Counted from the first letter of the stretch, positions 24,027 through 33,087 are shown. The stretch: 64,000 nt of DNA from Verrucomicrobiaceae bacterium (GCA_027486655.1 JAIXOR010000073.1:1-64000), one strand, 5' to 3'. Made by a program: numbers and translations. Notes: a model not told the origin generated them from the sequence alone.

Positions 24027-24112
24027 CGGGCCCGGTAACGTTCCCGGGCGTCTGGTCTTTCACCAAGAGCCCCTTCCTCCGTGATCCCGGAGTGTGGGGG
24101 TGGGATTTGAGC

Positions 24113-24140
24113 TTGTTTCGTGCTCCGCATTTCTTATGAT
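24113..24140 (+). promoter_or_regulatory. Candidate sigma-70-type promoter of the small-protein gene
   Basis: TTGTTT at 24113-24118 and TATGAT at 24135-24140 with a 16-base spacer. The -10 box matches consensus at 5 of 6 positions, the -35 at 3 of 6. It would start transcription near 24147, about 60 bases before the ATG at 24209. Confidence 0.4.
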
Positions 24141-24208
24141 TCAGGGGCTTCGGGATCTCGAATTACGACCCATCCGGAGCTTGAACGCATCGAAGAAGGA
24201 TAACTGCC

Positions 24209-24376
24209 ATGAAACTTGAAAAACTCACCCTGATGACCGCCACCGCCCTGTATGCCGGGTATCTTGTGAAACAGGCGATTCGTTCCCGTGCCGAGCGGGT
24301 CTATCGTCTCGCGGCCGGTGAGTCGCCCTACGAGCGGACCCATCCGCGATCCCGCTCGCTTCGTGCGGCGGGCTGA
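24209..24376 (+). CDS. 55-residue small membrane-associated protein
   Basis: Reads MKLEKLTLMTATALYAGYLV and continues with a basic segment (KQAIRSRAERVYRL) and a polar tail ending RSLRAAG. AAGGA sits 8 bases before the ATG, a -10-like TATGAT lies upstream, and a strong terminator begins 18 bases after the stop, so all parts of a small transcription unit are in place. One short hydrophobic stretch at 6-21 could be a single membrane segment. No family recognised. Codon use (GCC, CGG, GTC) fits the genome. Confidence 0.65.
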   Translation: MKLEKLTLMTATALYAGYLVKQAIRSRAERVYRLAAGESPYERTHPRSRSLRAAG

Positions 24377-24393
24377 GTCCCGGCAAGCAGGCA

Positions 24394-24427
24394 CAAAAAA
24401 ACGGGTGCCTTGGAGGCACCCGTCTTT
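24394..24427. terminator. Bidirectional terminator between the small-protein gene and rpsU
   Basis: ACGGGTGCC (24401-24409) and GGCACCCGT (24415-24423) form a perfect 9-bp stem with a 5-base loop. Seven A precede it, so on the minus strand it is a classic terminator for rpsU; CTTTTCC follows on the plus strand for the small gene. Confidence 0.88.
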
Positions 24428-24453
24428 TCCCGGTTCATTCGGAACCTGAAAAA

Positions 24454-24687
24454 TCAATCGGCGGTTTCGGTGCGCTCTGCGGTGGCGGCAGGTGCGTTGG
24501 AGTAGCGCCAGCGGATCTTGTTGCGCTTGGAGGCGGAACGGAGCTTCCGTTGCTTGCGCTCGGTGGGTGTTTCGAAAGCGCGGCGGCGGCGCATTTCTTC
24601 GAGAATGCCCTCGGCATCCAGCTTGGTCTTCAGGCGCTTGAGAGCACGGTCAACGGGCTCGCCTTTTTTAAGAGTCACTCCTCGCAT
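24454..24687 (-). CDS. rpsU: 30S ribosomal protein S21 (bS21)
   Basis: 77 residues. Opens MRGVTLKKGEPVDRALKRLKTKLDAEGILEEMRRRR and continues AFETPTERKQRKLRSASKRNK, the standard bS21 pattern with a strongly basic C-terminal half; a slightly acidic tail (ATAERTETAD) follows. It binds near the 3' end of 16S rRNA and helps translation initiation. A perfect TTGACA lies on the minus strand at 24766-24761, a likely -35 box, though the matching -10 is weak. Followed by a strong terminator; monocistronic. Confidence 0.95.
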   Translation of the reverse strand: MRGVTLKKGEPVDRALKRLKTKLDAEGILEEMRRRRAFETPTERKQRKLRSASKRNKIRWRYSNAPAATAERTETAD

Positions 24688-24908
24688 TAGATCGTCGTGT
24701 GGTTCGGGTTGGTTCCGTGAATGAGTTCGGGGCGCGGTTGATCACGGAATCCGCCCCCCTTGTCAAGGAAGAACCCGCCGCGAAACGAGAAAAATCGGGT
24801 TTGCTTCAAGTTCGCGGATCGTTTAGGGATCCCTGCGTCCGCTCTTGCCGCCCCATTCGTCAATCGGGGGATGCTGCAAGCTCGGATCTCCACTCGCATT
24901 CAGAATCC

Positions 24909-26030
24909 ATGTATCGCATTCCCTTCGACCGTGTCAATTGGATCACCAGTTCGTTCCTGATCGGCACCGCGCTGATCGCTCTTATCGGCCTGCCCGTCTA
25001 TCTGTTCCACTATGGAATCGATTGGTTCCAGTTCGCGATGTTCTTCTTCTACCTCGTCGCGACGATGATGAGCATCACCGTGGGTTATCACAGGTTGTTC
25101 TCCCACCTTTCCTTCAAGGCCAAGACACCGGTGAGGCTCTTCACCCTCGTTTTCGGCGCCTGTGCTTTTGAAAACTCCTGCCTCGACTGGGCATCGGACC
25201 ATCGCCGCCACCACAAGCACGTCGACCACGAAGGCGATCCCTACGATATCTCCAAGGGCTTCATGTGGGCCCACATCGGCTGGCTCATGTTCAAGCTCAA
25301 CCCGGAGCCGCCGATGGACAACGTGAACGATCTCCGCAAGGACAAGCTGGTCATGTGGCAGCATGAGTATGTCCACTGGATCGGTCTGGTCGTGGGCCTC
25401 ATCGTTCCCTCGGTGATCGGATTTTTCTGGAACCACTTCCAAGGTGAGAACCCGCTTGTCGGTGCGCTCGGCGGCTTTCTGATCGCCGGCGTGGCCCGCA
25501 TCGTGGTGGCCCAGCACTGCACGTTCTTCATCAACTCGCTTTGCCACACCGTGGGTCGGCAGCCGTATTCTTCCAGCCACAGCGCCCGTGACAGTGCGAT
25601 CATGGCGGTCCTGACCTTCGGCGAGGGCTACCACAACTACCACCACGAATTCCAGCATGACTACCGCAACGGCGTGAAGCCGTGGCAGTGGGATCCCAGC
25701 AAGTGGACGATCTGGACGCTCTCCAAGCTGGGCTTGGTGGAAGGTCTGCGCCGGGTCCCGGACGGCAAGATCCTGCTCGCGGAAATGCGTGAGGCCAAGT
25801 TGCGCGCCGAGAAGCATCTCGCCGAACTCAAGTCCCAGGGCTCGGCAGCCCAGCGTGTGAGCGAGGCCGTCAACGAAATGGTGGAGCGCCTCGCCGCGAA
25901 CTACCACGAGCTTGAAAAGGCGGTTTCCGAGCGGGTCACTTTGTCGCAAAAGGCCCTGCGTGACTGGCAGACGGAGACTCGCACCATGATGAAGGATCTC
26001 CGACGGATGCTCGCCGAACTCCCGGCCTGA
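24909..26030 (+). CDS. Acyl-CoA/acyl-lipid delta-9 desaturase family protein
   Basis: 373 residues from the ATG at 24909; an in-frame upstream extension overlaps the rpsU promoter region and is rejected. A di-iron membrane desaturase that introduces a double bond into saturated acyl chains. All three histidine boxes are present: HRLFSH (61-66), HRRHH (98-102) and HNYHH (242-246), with membrane pairs near 13-60 and 150-210. The last 70 residues form a charged helical extension (AEMREAKLRAEKHLAEL...RDWQTETRTMMKDLRRML) beyond the usual family end, probably a coiled coil. Probable role: membrane fluidity. Confidence 0.92.
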   Translation: MYRIPFDRVNWITSSFLIGTALIALIGLPVYLFHYGIDWFQFAMFFFYLVATMMSITVGYHRLFSHLSFKAKTPVRLFTLVFGACAFENSCLDWASDHRRHHKHVDHEGDPYDISKGFMWAHIGWLMFKLNPEPPMDNVNDLRKDKLVMWQHEYVHWIGLVVGLIVPSVIGFFWNHFQGENPLVGALGGFLIAGVARIVVAQHCTFFINSLCHTVGRQPYSSSHSARDSAIMAVLTFGEGYHNYHHEFQHDYRNGVKPWQWDPSKWTIWTLSKLGLVEGLRRVPDGKILLAEMREAKLRAEKHLAELKSQGSAAQRVSEAVNEMVERLAANYHELEKAVSERVTLSQKALRDWQTETRTMMKDLRRMLAELPA

Positions 26031-26107
26031 CGGGTTGCAACCCGCCGCCCCCCCCAGCTTCCGGCTCTGGACACCTGGGGTCGGCTCCGGCAGACTCCGT
26101 CACCTTC

Positions 26108-27211
26108 ATGCGCATTTCGGATCGCTACATCGGCAGTCAGGTGCTTCTCGGCACCTTGTATGCGGTGCTCGTGCTCGGAATCGTTCTGGTGCTCGGAAAT
26201 CTCTTCAAGCAGATCCAGCCGCTGCTGGTGGATCAGAAAGCGCCACTCGGGCTGGTGCTGCGTTTCGTGGTCAGCGTGCTGCCGATGTCGCTGATGTACA
26301 CGGTCCCCTGGGGCTTCCTCTCCGCGGTGTTGCTGGTGTTCGGCCGGATGTCCAGCCACCAGGAAATCACGGGCTTCCGTGTGGCTGGCATGAGTTTGTT
26401 CCGCCTGGCGCTCCCGGTGTTCGTCATCGGTTTGCTGCTTTCCGGGGTGAGTCTCTGGATCAATATCCATGTGGTCCCCGTGTCCAAGGCCACCGTGGCC
26501 CAGCTGCTCTATGAGCAGGCGTCGCGGGATCCCGATTCCCTGTTGAAGCCCGGTGTGGTCCAGGGGAACTTCCGTGGCGATGGCAACGATGTGCAGAAAC
26601 TGCTCATCGAGGCCAAGAGCGGCGAATGGGTGGAGGGGTTTCATTTCTATCAGCTCCCGGGGGGCGACGAGGACGAGAGAACCTACGTCCACGCCCGCCG
26701 CGCGGCGCTCTCGGTGGATGAAGGGAAACTCCAACTCCGGGTGAAACTGGAGGACGCCTACTTCGAGACCCACAAGGAGGACGGGACCATCGACATGGCC
26801 TTCGCCGGGCGGGCCGAGCCGCTGCTGATCGATCTGAAGAGCCCGCGCGGCCGCAAGTCCAAGGCCAGCGCGATGACCAACGAGGAGATCCTCGCTGAGG
26901 TCGCCGGCAACAAGGACCTGACGACCGCGAAAAAAGTCAGACTGCGCTCCGAAATCACGAGACGTTATTCGTTCTCGATGGCCTGCCTTTCCTTCGCGTT
27001 CATCGCCGTGCCCCTTGGCATCGGCGCGAGGCGCAGGGATACCTCAAGCGGCCTCGTGGTCTCGCTGCTGGTGGGCACGGCATATTTCCTGGTCACCATG
27101 CTGGCCGAGCAGTTCAAGTCCGATGCGGGCGCCACCGCCATGCTTTGGGCTCCGAACGCGGCTTGTGTGTTGTTAGGAATATTCCTTTTCCGCCGTGCCC
27201 GGTTCCGCTAA
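26108..27211 (+). CDS. LptF/LptG-family permease
   Basis: 367 residues. N-terminal MRISDRYIGSQVLLGTLYAVLVLGIVLVLGNLF, then VLPMSLMYTVPWGFLSAVLLVFGRMSSHQEITGFRVAGMS (the conserved coupling-helix region of YjgP/YjgQ permeases), a periplasmic beta-jellyroll (about 125-260) and three C-terminal helices ending FLFRRARFR. With LptB and its partner, this permease extracts lipopolysaccharide from the inner membrane. Only one such gene is here and the sequence does not separate LptF from LptG; lptB and the second permease must lie elsewhere. Followed after 13 bases by the SulP gene. Confidence 0.9.
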   Translation: MRISDRYIGSQVLLGTLYAVLVLGIVLVLGNLFKQIQPLLVDQKAPLGLVLRFVVSVLPMSLMYTVPWGFLSAVLLVFGRMSSHQEITGFRVAGMSLFRLALPVFVIGLLLSGVSLWINIHVVPVSKATVAQLLYEQASRDPDSLLKPGVVQGNFRGDGNDVQKLLIEAKSGEWVEGFHFYQLPGGDEDERTYVHARRAALSVDEGKLQLRVKLEDAYFETHKEDGTIDMAFAGRAEPLLIDLKSPRGRKSKASAMTNEEILAEVAGNKDLTTAKKVRLRSEITRRYSFSMACLSFAFIAVPLGIGARRRDTSSGLVVSLLVGTAYFLVTMLAEQFKSDAGATAMLWAPNAACVLLGIFLFRRARFR

Positions 27212-27224
27212 TCTGGACAGGTTG

Positions 27225-29105
27225 ATGAAGGTCATCCGCACCATCACCCGGGCGGTCAGGAATGCGGGAGGGCATTTCGTCTCCGATCATGTGTCGTTCA
27301 GCCCTTGGGTGGCCTCCGTGCGGGGTTATGACGGTGCGAGCCTGCGTGGCGACGTGCGGGCCTCCCTGAACGTCACCCTGCTGGCGATTTCCCAGGCCAT
27401 TGCCTTTGCCTCGATTGCCGGACTTCCGGTGGTTTACGGAGTCCTCTGCACCGCGGTGGCCTCGCTGGTGGCCCCCTTGTTCTCCGCCTCGCGGCATACG
27501 ATCATGGGGCCCACCAACGCCACGGCCTTCATGCTTTTCAGCTTCTTCGCCTCCAACCCAGGGATGGCCGGACGCCATGGTGAGTTGGTTCCTCTGCTGG
27601 TGCTCATGGTCGGGCTGATCGCCACGGCGGGGGCCCTGCTGCGGGTGGCCGACCTGATGCAGTTCGTATCGCGGAGCGTGCTGGTGGGGTATATCTCGGG
27701 TGCGGCGGTTCTGATCCTGACCAACCAGCTCACCCATTTCCTCGGAGTGGGTGCGTGGATCGACCGGGATGCGGCGGCCTCTTTTGTCGGCCTGGTCCTC
27801 GGTTTGTTGCGGGCCGTCCCCCACAGCGACTGGGTCTCGTTGTTGATCGGCTCGGGAACTCTGGCGACCTATCTCCTGCTTCACAAATGGAAGCCGCACT
27901 GGCCGGTGTTTGCGCTGGCGCTGATTCTGTCCTCGCTCGTCTTCGGATCCCTGATCCGCGCCGGAGTGAAGCCTTTTGCCGGGGCGGCGACCTTCCACAC
28001 CTTCGGCTTGGACGAGCTGATCCCGCGCTTCCCGAACCTGTGGCGGGGCGATGTATTCAACGATATCTCCGCGCTGCTGGCGGTGGCCTTTGCGATCGCG
28101 TTTCTCGCCTCGCTGGAGAACACGCTGATGGCCAAGGCGCTGGCTTCGCGATCGGGGGACCATGCGGACGTCAATCAGGACATGCTCTCGGTGGGCATGG
28201 CCAACATCGCCTGCGCCGTGGCCGGGGGCATGCCGGCATCCGGCTCACTCACCCGCTCCACCCTGAACTTCGAGTCCGGTGCGCGGACGCGCTTTGCTTC
28301 CCTCTTCTCCGGGGTTTTCGGCCTGATCCTTGCCGTGCTCATCGCCGCCTCGGCGGGTTGGGGGGTGCCGCTCATCGATTGGATTCCCAAGGCCTCGCTT
28401 GCCGCGCTGGTCATCGCGCTTTCCTTCTCGCTGTTCAGCGTCCGCAACATCCGGATCTGCCTCCGTTCCACCAATGACGATGCGCTGGTGCTGGCCACCA
28501 CCTTCATCGCCACTCTTCTTGCGCCGCTTCACGTGGCCATCTTCATTGGTGTGGCGGTCTCCATCAGCCTCTTCCTTCGCAAGGCCAGCCGTCCGCATTT
28601 GGTTGAGTATGAGTTCAACGACCGTGGCGAACTGCGTGAGATGGGCGAGAAGCGAAAGCGTCCGATCCCCGCGATTTCGATCGTGCATGTGGAGGGGGAT
28701 CTGTTCTTCGGTGCGGCCGAGTTGTTCCGCACCCAGATCCAGCGCACGGTGTCCGATCCGGCCATCCAGGTCATCATCCTCCGCCTCAAGAACGCTCGGC
28801 ATCTGGATGCCACCAGCGTGATGGCGCTCGAGGACCTGATCCGCTACATGCGGAAAAAGGGCCTCCATCTGATCGTTTCGGGGGCGTCGAGGGACGTCTA
28901 TCGTGTCTTGAAGCGCTCCGGAATCCTCGACACCCTGCAAGCTGGTTGCGACCGTCGTGCGGGTGAGAGCAACCTTTTCCTCGCCCACCCGCAGAATCCG
29001 AACCTTTCCACCCGCGGCGCGCTGAAGAGGGCGCAGCAGTTGTTAGGGACGGACAAGGCGGATGTCCGCATCTTCTACGACCCCTCGCAGGAACGAAAAT
29101 CATGA
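27225..29105 (+). CDS. SulP-family anion transporter with C-terminal STAS domain
   Basis: 626 residues from the ATG at 27225; a GTG at 27195 would overlap the previous gene. The SLC26/SulP core opens with SLNVTLLAISQAIAFASIAGLP and has IMGPTNATAFM and the QDMLSVGMANIACAVAGGMPASGSLTRST motif typical of the family; about 12 membrane segments span 60-440. The C-terminal STAS domain (about 480-600) has VEGDLFFGAAELF and DATSVMALEDLIRYM, where the Ser of an anti-sigma-antagonist-type site can be phosphorylated. SulP proteins carry sulfate, bicarbonate or dicarboxylates; this opening resembles the bicarbonate/sulfate SulP group. It probably shares an operon with the Lpt permease upstream and the small gene downstream (4-base overlap). 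Confidence 0.92.
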   Translation: MKVIRTITRAVRNAGGHFVSDHVSFSPWVASVRGYDGASLRGDVRASLNVTLLAISQAIAFASIAGLPVVYGVLCTAVASLVAPLFSASRHTIMGPTNATAFMLFSFFASNPGMAGRHGELVPLLVLMVGLIATAGALLRVADLMQFVSRSVLVGYISGAAVLILTNQLTHFLGVGAWIDRDAAASFVGLVLGLLRAVPHSDWVSLLIGSGTLATYLLLHKWKPHWPVFALALILSSLVFGSLIRAGVKPFAGAATFHTFGLDELIPRFPNLWRGDVFNDISALLAVAFAIAFLASLENTLMAKALASRSGDHADVNQDMLSVGMANIACAVAGGMPASGSLTRSTLNFESGARTRFASLFSGVFGLILAVLIAASAGWGVPLIDWIPKASLAALVIALSFSLFSVRNIRICLRSTNDDALVLATTFIATLLAPLHVAIFIGVAVSISLFLRKASRPHLVEYEFNDRGELREMGEKRKRPIPAISIVHVEGDLFFGAAELFRTQIQRTVSDPAIQVIILRLKNARHLDATSVMALEDLIRYMRKKGLHLIVSGASRDVYRVLKRSGILDTLQAGCDRRAGESNLFLAHPQNPNLSTRGALKRAQQLLGTDKADVRIFYDPSQERKS

Positions 29106-29584
29106 AACGCATCGGCCTTCCCCTTGTCATCGTCGCCCTTCTCGGTGCCTTCCTTTTCTGGTGGTTTTCTCCGGTTCAAGTGGTCAAGCGCCGCACCGGC
29201 ACGCTGTTGCAGACACTCACGATGGAGTCCGGCAGCGGCAAGGCGTCCAGGCAGGCCGGGGTGTATTCGCTCAATGCCCTGCTTGCGCCCGAAGTGGAGT
29301 TGGAAACTCCGACGCTTTCCCAAGCAAACGGAAGCTTCGAGCGCTCCGAGCTGGAATCCGCATACTCGTGGCTTGCCGAGCAGGCGAAACAATGCCGCTT
29401 CGAACTCACGGGCATCCGCAGCATCCAGGTGGATGGGGATACCGCCGTGGTCGATTGCGAGATCACGGCCCTCGTCGAGTTGCCGATGTCCAAACCGGTG
29501 GATGGCAGGCATCGTGCGTCACTGCACTGGTCCCGGGAGGAGAATGTCTGGCGGCTTTCGAAAGCGGTCTGGTCCGCCCAGTGA
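29102..29584 (+). CDS. Membrane-anchored small protein, possible NTF2-like fold
   Basis: 160 residues. One N-terminal membrane anchor (GLPLVIVALLGAFLFWWFSP) followed by a soluble domain rich in Leu and Glu. LLQTLTMESGSGKASRQ, a middle helix and a closing GIRSIQVDGDTAVVDCEI...HRASLHWSREENVWRLSKAVW end recall the closing strands of SnoaL/NTF2-like domains, but this is only a fold guess. The start codon overlaps the SulP stop (ATGA), so it is translationally coupled to the transporter and might assist it. Two cysteines are far apart; no catalytic pattern seen. Confidence 0.75.
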   Translation: MKRIGLPLVIVALLGAFLFWWFSPVQVVKRRTGTLLQTLTMESGSGKASRQAGVYSLNALLAPEVELETPTLSQANGSFERSELESAYSWLAEQAKQCRFELTGIRSIQVDGDTAVVDCEITALVELPMSKPVDGRHRASLHWSREENVWRLSKAVWSAQ

Positions 29585-29602
29585 GGTGCCGTGTGCCGCT
29601 CC

Positions 29603-30541
29603 TCAGCCTCCGCCCAGCGCGTGTTCGATCAGCGAGCGGACAGGCGCGGGTAGATAGAGAACGTTCACTTCCTTCAGGCCCGACCCATCACCCATGAGGG
29701 TCGCGATGCGGGTGGTCCCGGATTGAAGATCGGTCTTGAAGCGCACCCAGGCGGTGGAACTGCCTTTCCGGCGGAACTGCACGAAGTTGAAAATCCCGAT
29801 TCCGCCCGCCTTGATTTGTTCCACACCTTTCGGAGATTCCGAGGTGAACTGCACGGCGACCACTTGATCCCACTCATCGGTCACCACATACATCCGCTTG
29901 AAGACTCCGAAGGGACCGGCATGGCTGGAAAAGTCGCCGTCGAACGAGTGGTAGTAGAAACTCTTCGCCGGCATGCCGGGCATCCCGACGAGGATGCGGG
30001 CTTTGACATTCTTGAAGCCATCGACCGACGAAAAGGAGGTCATGAACTTCTCCAAGGGAACGAGGAAGGGCTGGCCCGGGAGAATGTGGGAGGTCTTGTA
30101 AAAGTCCGCCTCCAATTCGGGACGTTTCTCGGGATCGACGGATCCGGGGCTTACCCCGAGCACGGTTCGGAAGTCCTGTGCGGCCTCTTTGTGGGTGATG
30201 GAATCCTGCCAGTTCGCCACCAAACGGATGCGCGCGAAGCGGGAGGCATCCTTGAGGTATTCGGCATTCACCTCATCCACCCGACGGACCTCGCGGGTGA
30301 ACGCGGCGGTCATGAATGGCGACAAGGGCGCGGCACTCTCCATCTTCCCAAGCCGCTCCCGGTATTGGCGGCAGAGAAGGTCGAGCTCCGCCTGCGATTT
30401 CTTGCTGCGCAGTGCGTTGTCGAATGTCTGGGTGATCTCAAAAAACCTCGACGCAAGGACGGGGTCTCCGGCATGAAGCGAGCTCGGCAGCACGGCCGAC
30501 AGACAGATCGCCGCGAGACAGGGAAAATGGAACCGGTGCAT
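29603..30541 (-). CDS. Secreted protein of unknown function
   Basis: 312 residues from the ATG at 30541, chosen for its signal peptide (MHRFHFPCLAAICLSAVLPSSLHA). A GTG at 30568 would overlap the preceding gene by four bases but spoils the leader. The mature protein has a helical first half (FDNALRSKKSQAELDLLCRQYRERLGKME) and a beta-rich second half (VVTDEWDQVVAVQFTSESPKG; FNFVQFRRKGSSTAWVRFKTDL). No domain recognised. It lies 23 bases downstream of the SurA-like chaperone gene on the same strand, suggesting a periplasmic or outer-membrane protein made alongside it. Confidence 0.8.
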   Translation of the reverse strand: MHRFHFPCLAAICLSAVLPSSLHAGDPVLASRFFEITQTFDNALRSKKSQAELDLLCRQYRERLGKMESAAPLSPFMTAAFTREVRRVDEVNAEYLKDASRFARIRLVANWQDSITHKEAAQDFRTVLGVSPGSVDPEKRPELEADFYKTSHILPGQPFLVPLEKFMTSFSSVDGFKNVKARILVGMPGMPAKSFYYHSFDGDFSSHAGPFGVFKRMYVVTDEWDQVVAVQFTSESPKGVEQIKAGGIGIFNFVQFRRKGSSTAWVRFKTDLQSGTTRIATLMGDGSGLKEVNVLYLPAPVRSLIEHALGGG

Positions 30542-30564
30542 GGATCGGAATTGTTGAAGTCCGA

Positions 30565-31599
30565 TCACATGCGGATGTCGATCATGGCCCGTTTGCGGCG
30601 GGATTCGATCCAGCGTTCGTATTGCGCCGAGGTCTTCTTCTTGCGGACGCGTTCCTCGATCATCTGGCGGACCTTGTCATCGGAGAGCGAGGGAGAGGGG
30701 CCGTATTCGATTTTGATGACCTTGACGATGGTGAAGCCCTGCGGGTCGAGCAGAGGTCCGATGACCTTGCTCTCGGGGGCATCGACAATGATGGCGGCAA
30801 ACTCCGGGGAGAGATCGATGCGCGGCACGTTTTCCTGAAGCCCGCCCTTGTCGGCGAAGGCGTCCTTGGAATTGGTCTTGGCGAGCTCGGCGAAATCCTT
30901 GCCATCGGAAACCTGCTTGGCGATGTCTTCGGCGAGCGTCAGCTGCGTCTCGGGGGTGGACACGGGGTTGTCCTTGTCCACGGCAGGGATGAAGATCTTC
31001 TGGAAGGTGATCACGTCCTTGGTGGTGTCCCGCAGCGTGCGTTTGACCTCGTTGTATTCCTGCTGGATTTCGTTGGGCAGCGGCGGCGGCGCATCGGCGA
31101 ACTGTTGGGCCCGCATCGCCTGGACGACGAGTTTCTCACGTGTCATCTCCCGATAGCCTTCCATGGTCAGGCGGCTGCGCTTGAGCTCTTCGCGAAACTT
31201 CTCTTCGTTGCCGTTGTAAAGTTCGCGCATCTGGCGTTTCACCTCCTCGTCGACGACGTGCGGTTTGATGGAAGCCCCCAGCTGCTTGAATTCATCGAGG
31301 ATGATCTGGCGGTCGATGAGTTCCTGCATCACCTTTGACCTTGCCTCCTTGAACTTGGCCTCAAACTGCGGTCCGCGTCGTGGGAACTGTGCGGACAGCT
31401 GGGCAAAGATCGGGGAGAGCAGCATCGACACCTCGTTGCGGGTGATGACCCGGCCATTAACCTTGGCGGCGATGCCATTGACTTCCATGGGGCCTTTGGG
31501 AGCTGCCGGAGCCGCCGGGACCGGGGCTTGGGCATGGGTCCATGTTCCTGGAAGCGTGGCGAGGGAGGTGGCCAGAACGAGGGCGAGGCGTGGCTTCAT
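30565..31599 (-). CDS. SurA-like periplasmic chaperone / peptidyl-prolyl isomerase
   Basis: 344 residues from the ATG at 31599 with signal peptide MKPRLALVLATSLATLPGTWTHAQA; an upstream frame extension is rejected. A SurA_N-type helical chaperone region spans about 40-190 (VNGRVITRNEVSMLLSP, MQELIDRQIILDEF, REELKRSRLTMEGYREMTREKLVVQAM). A parvulin/PpiC domain follows (about 215-310): FQKIFIPAVDKDNP, DFAELAKTNSKDAFADKGGLQENVPR, SKVIGPLLDPQGFTIVKVIKI. One parvulin domain rather than two. Expected to help outer-membrane proteins fold in the periplasm. Operon with the unknown secreted protein downstream; divergent from the AI-2E permease gene. Confidence 0.9.
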   Translation of the reverse strand: MKPRLALVLATSLATLPGTWTHAQAPVPAAPAAPKGPMEVNGIAAKVNGRVITRNEVSMLLSPIFAQLSAQFPRRGPQFEAKFKEARSKVMQELIDRQIILDEFKQLGASIKPHVVDEEVKRQMRELYNGNEEKFREELKRSRLTMEGYREMTREKLVVQAMRAQQFADAPPPLPNEIQQEYNEVKRTLRDTTKDVITFQKIFIPAVDKDNPVSTPETQLTLAEDIAKQVSDGKDFAELAKTNSKDAFADKGGLQENVPRIDLSPEFAAIIVDAPESKVIGPLLDPQGFTIVKVIKIEYGPSPSLSDDKVRQMIEERVRKKKTSAQYERWIESRRKRAMIDIRM

Positions 31600-31740
31600 G
31601 GAGGTAGTCGGGAAAAGGCGTGGTGGCGACGCTGCCGGGCCACGGCATGAGTTATTCATGAGCGGGTCGGATTGCAAGCGGGGAAAGGCGGGATTGCCCG
31701 TGATGATTTTTCATGGAATGCGGCTGGCGGACGCGGGGAA

Positions 31741-33087
31741 ATGTCGATAGATTTTCGGCGGATGACGGATACCGGTGACAGGAAAAGCTTCTGGAAGGCG
31801 GAGCCCCTGCTTGGGGGGATCGCCCTTCTGCTCTTGCTGCTCGGCTGTTTCTTCGTTCTGGAGCCGTTCATGACGGCCCTGATGTGGGCGATGATTCTTG
31901 CCTACTCGCTGCATCCGATGCAGCGCCTGTTCACCCGGTGGTTTCGTGGATCGAGGACCCTGGCCGCCTGTTTTGTCACTCTGACGGTCACGGTGGTTCT
32001 CGCTGGTCCGGTGGTGTTGATCGGTTTCAGCCTGGCGGAGGATGGCAAGGCGCTGGCCCAGGCGACGCGCACCTGGTTTATGGATGCCCCGGACCAACCG
32101 CCGGCCTGGGTGAACCGCACGCCGGTGGTCGGTGATGAAATTGAAACCTACTGGCGCGGATTTGCCGAGGACCGGAAGCGCTGGATGGACCAGCTCGACA
32201 AGGAAGTGAAGACGGCTCCGCCGCGGCCGAAGATCGTGGTCGAGACTGGCGATGGACTGGTGGTCCAAGAGCCCCCGCCGCCGGTTGCGGGCGAGGTGAA
32301 GATTGCGGAGAACGACGAGGCGAAGAAGGACGATTCGTCGCATGTGGTGGCTCTGCTCGGGCGTTTTCTGACTTGGGCGAGGTCGTGGTTGATTTCCGCG
32401 GGGCTCGCCGTGGGGCAGGGGGTGACCCAGGTGTTGTTGAGTGCGTTTCTCGCTTTTTTCCTGCTGCGTGATGCCCCCGAGCTATCCGAGAGACTGGGAG
32501 TGGCGGTGGAGCGGCTTGCCGGTGACCGCGGGAGACACTTGATCAAGGTGGCCGGTGATACGGTGCGGGGGGTGATCTATGGGATTCTCGGCACGGCGAT
32601 CGTGCAGGCCCTGGTGGCCGGGATTGGCTTCTGGATCGCGGGCGTGCCCGGTGCGGTGTTGCTGGCGGTGCTGACATTTTTCTTCGCCGTGGTTCCCTTC
32701 GGCCCGCCATTGATCTGGCTTCCGGCCTCGCTGTGGTTGTTCGCCCAGGACAAGCCGGGCTTGGGGCTTTTCATGCTGCTGTGGGGCTTTCTCGGGATCA
32801 GCAGCGTGGACAACTTCCTGCGGCCCTACCTGATCAGCCAAGGGAGCAAGATGCCCTTTGCGTTGATCTTCTGCGGTGTGATCGGCGGGGCCTTGGCCTT
32901 CGGGCTGGTGGGGGTGTTTTTAGGACCCACACTGCTGGCCGTGACTTTTCGATTGATCGACGAATGGTCGACGTCAAGCCGCCCGGAGGATGGGGAGGGG
33001 CGGGAGATGGAGATTTCGGCATTGCCTGCGGGCGCGGATTCCGCCACATCCCCGCCGCATGGCGGTGAGTCCCTCGGCATTGGGTAA
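31741..33087 (+). CDS. AI-2E-family (PerM/YdiK-like) transporter
   Basis: 448 residues from the ATG at 31741; an ATG at 31762 is also possible. About seven to eight membrane helices: LLGGIALLLLLLGCFFVLEPFM, AACFVTLTVTVVLAGPVVLI, then after an insert of about 150 polar residues QGVTQVLLSAFLAFFLL, GVIYGILGTAIVQALVAGIGFWIAGVPGAVLLAVLTFFFAVVPFGPPLIWLPASLWL, GLGLFMLLWGFLGISSVDNFLRPYLIS (the family signature SVDNFLRPYLI) and FGLVGVFLGPTLLAV. Members export small molecules or ions (TqsA, Na+/H+ antiport), so the family name should not be read as function. It ends 29 bases inside the next gene. Confidence 0.9.
   Translation: MSIDFRRMTDTGDRKSFWKAEPLLGGIALLLLLLGCFFVLEPFMTALMWAMILAYSLHPMQRLFTRWFRGSRTLAACFVTLTVTVVLAGPVVLIGFSLAEDGKALAQATRTWFMDAPDQPPAWVNRTPVVGDEIETYWRGFAEDRKRWMDQLDKEVKTAPPRPKIVVETGDGLVVQEPPPPVAGEVKIAENDEAKKDDSSHVVALLGRFLTWARSWLISAGLAVGQGVTQVLLSAFLAFFLLRDAPELSERLGVAVERLAGDRGRHLIKVAGDTVRGVIYGILGTAIVQALVAGIGFWIAGVPGAVLLAVLTFFFAVVPFGPPLIWLPASLWLFAQDKPGLGLFMLLWGFLGISSVDNFLRPYLISQGSKMPFALIFCGVIGGALAFGLVGVFLGPTLLAVTFRLIDEWSTSSRPEDGEGREMEISALPAGADSATSPPHGGESLGIG

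Noticed and set aside
31741..33087. Quorum-sensing AI-2 exporter
   Set aside because: The family name is historic; members carry diverse substrates and no luxS or lsr gene is present.
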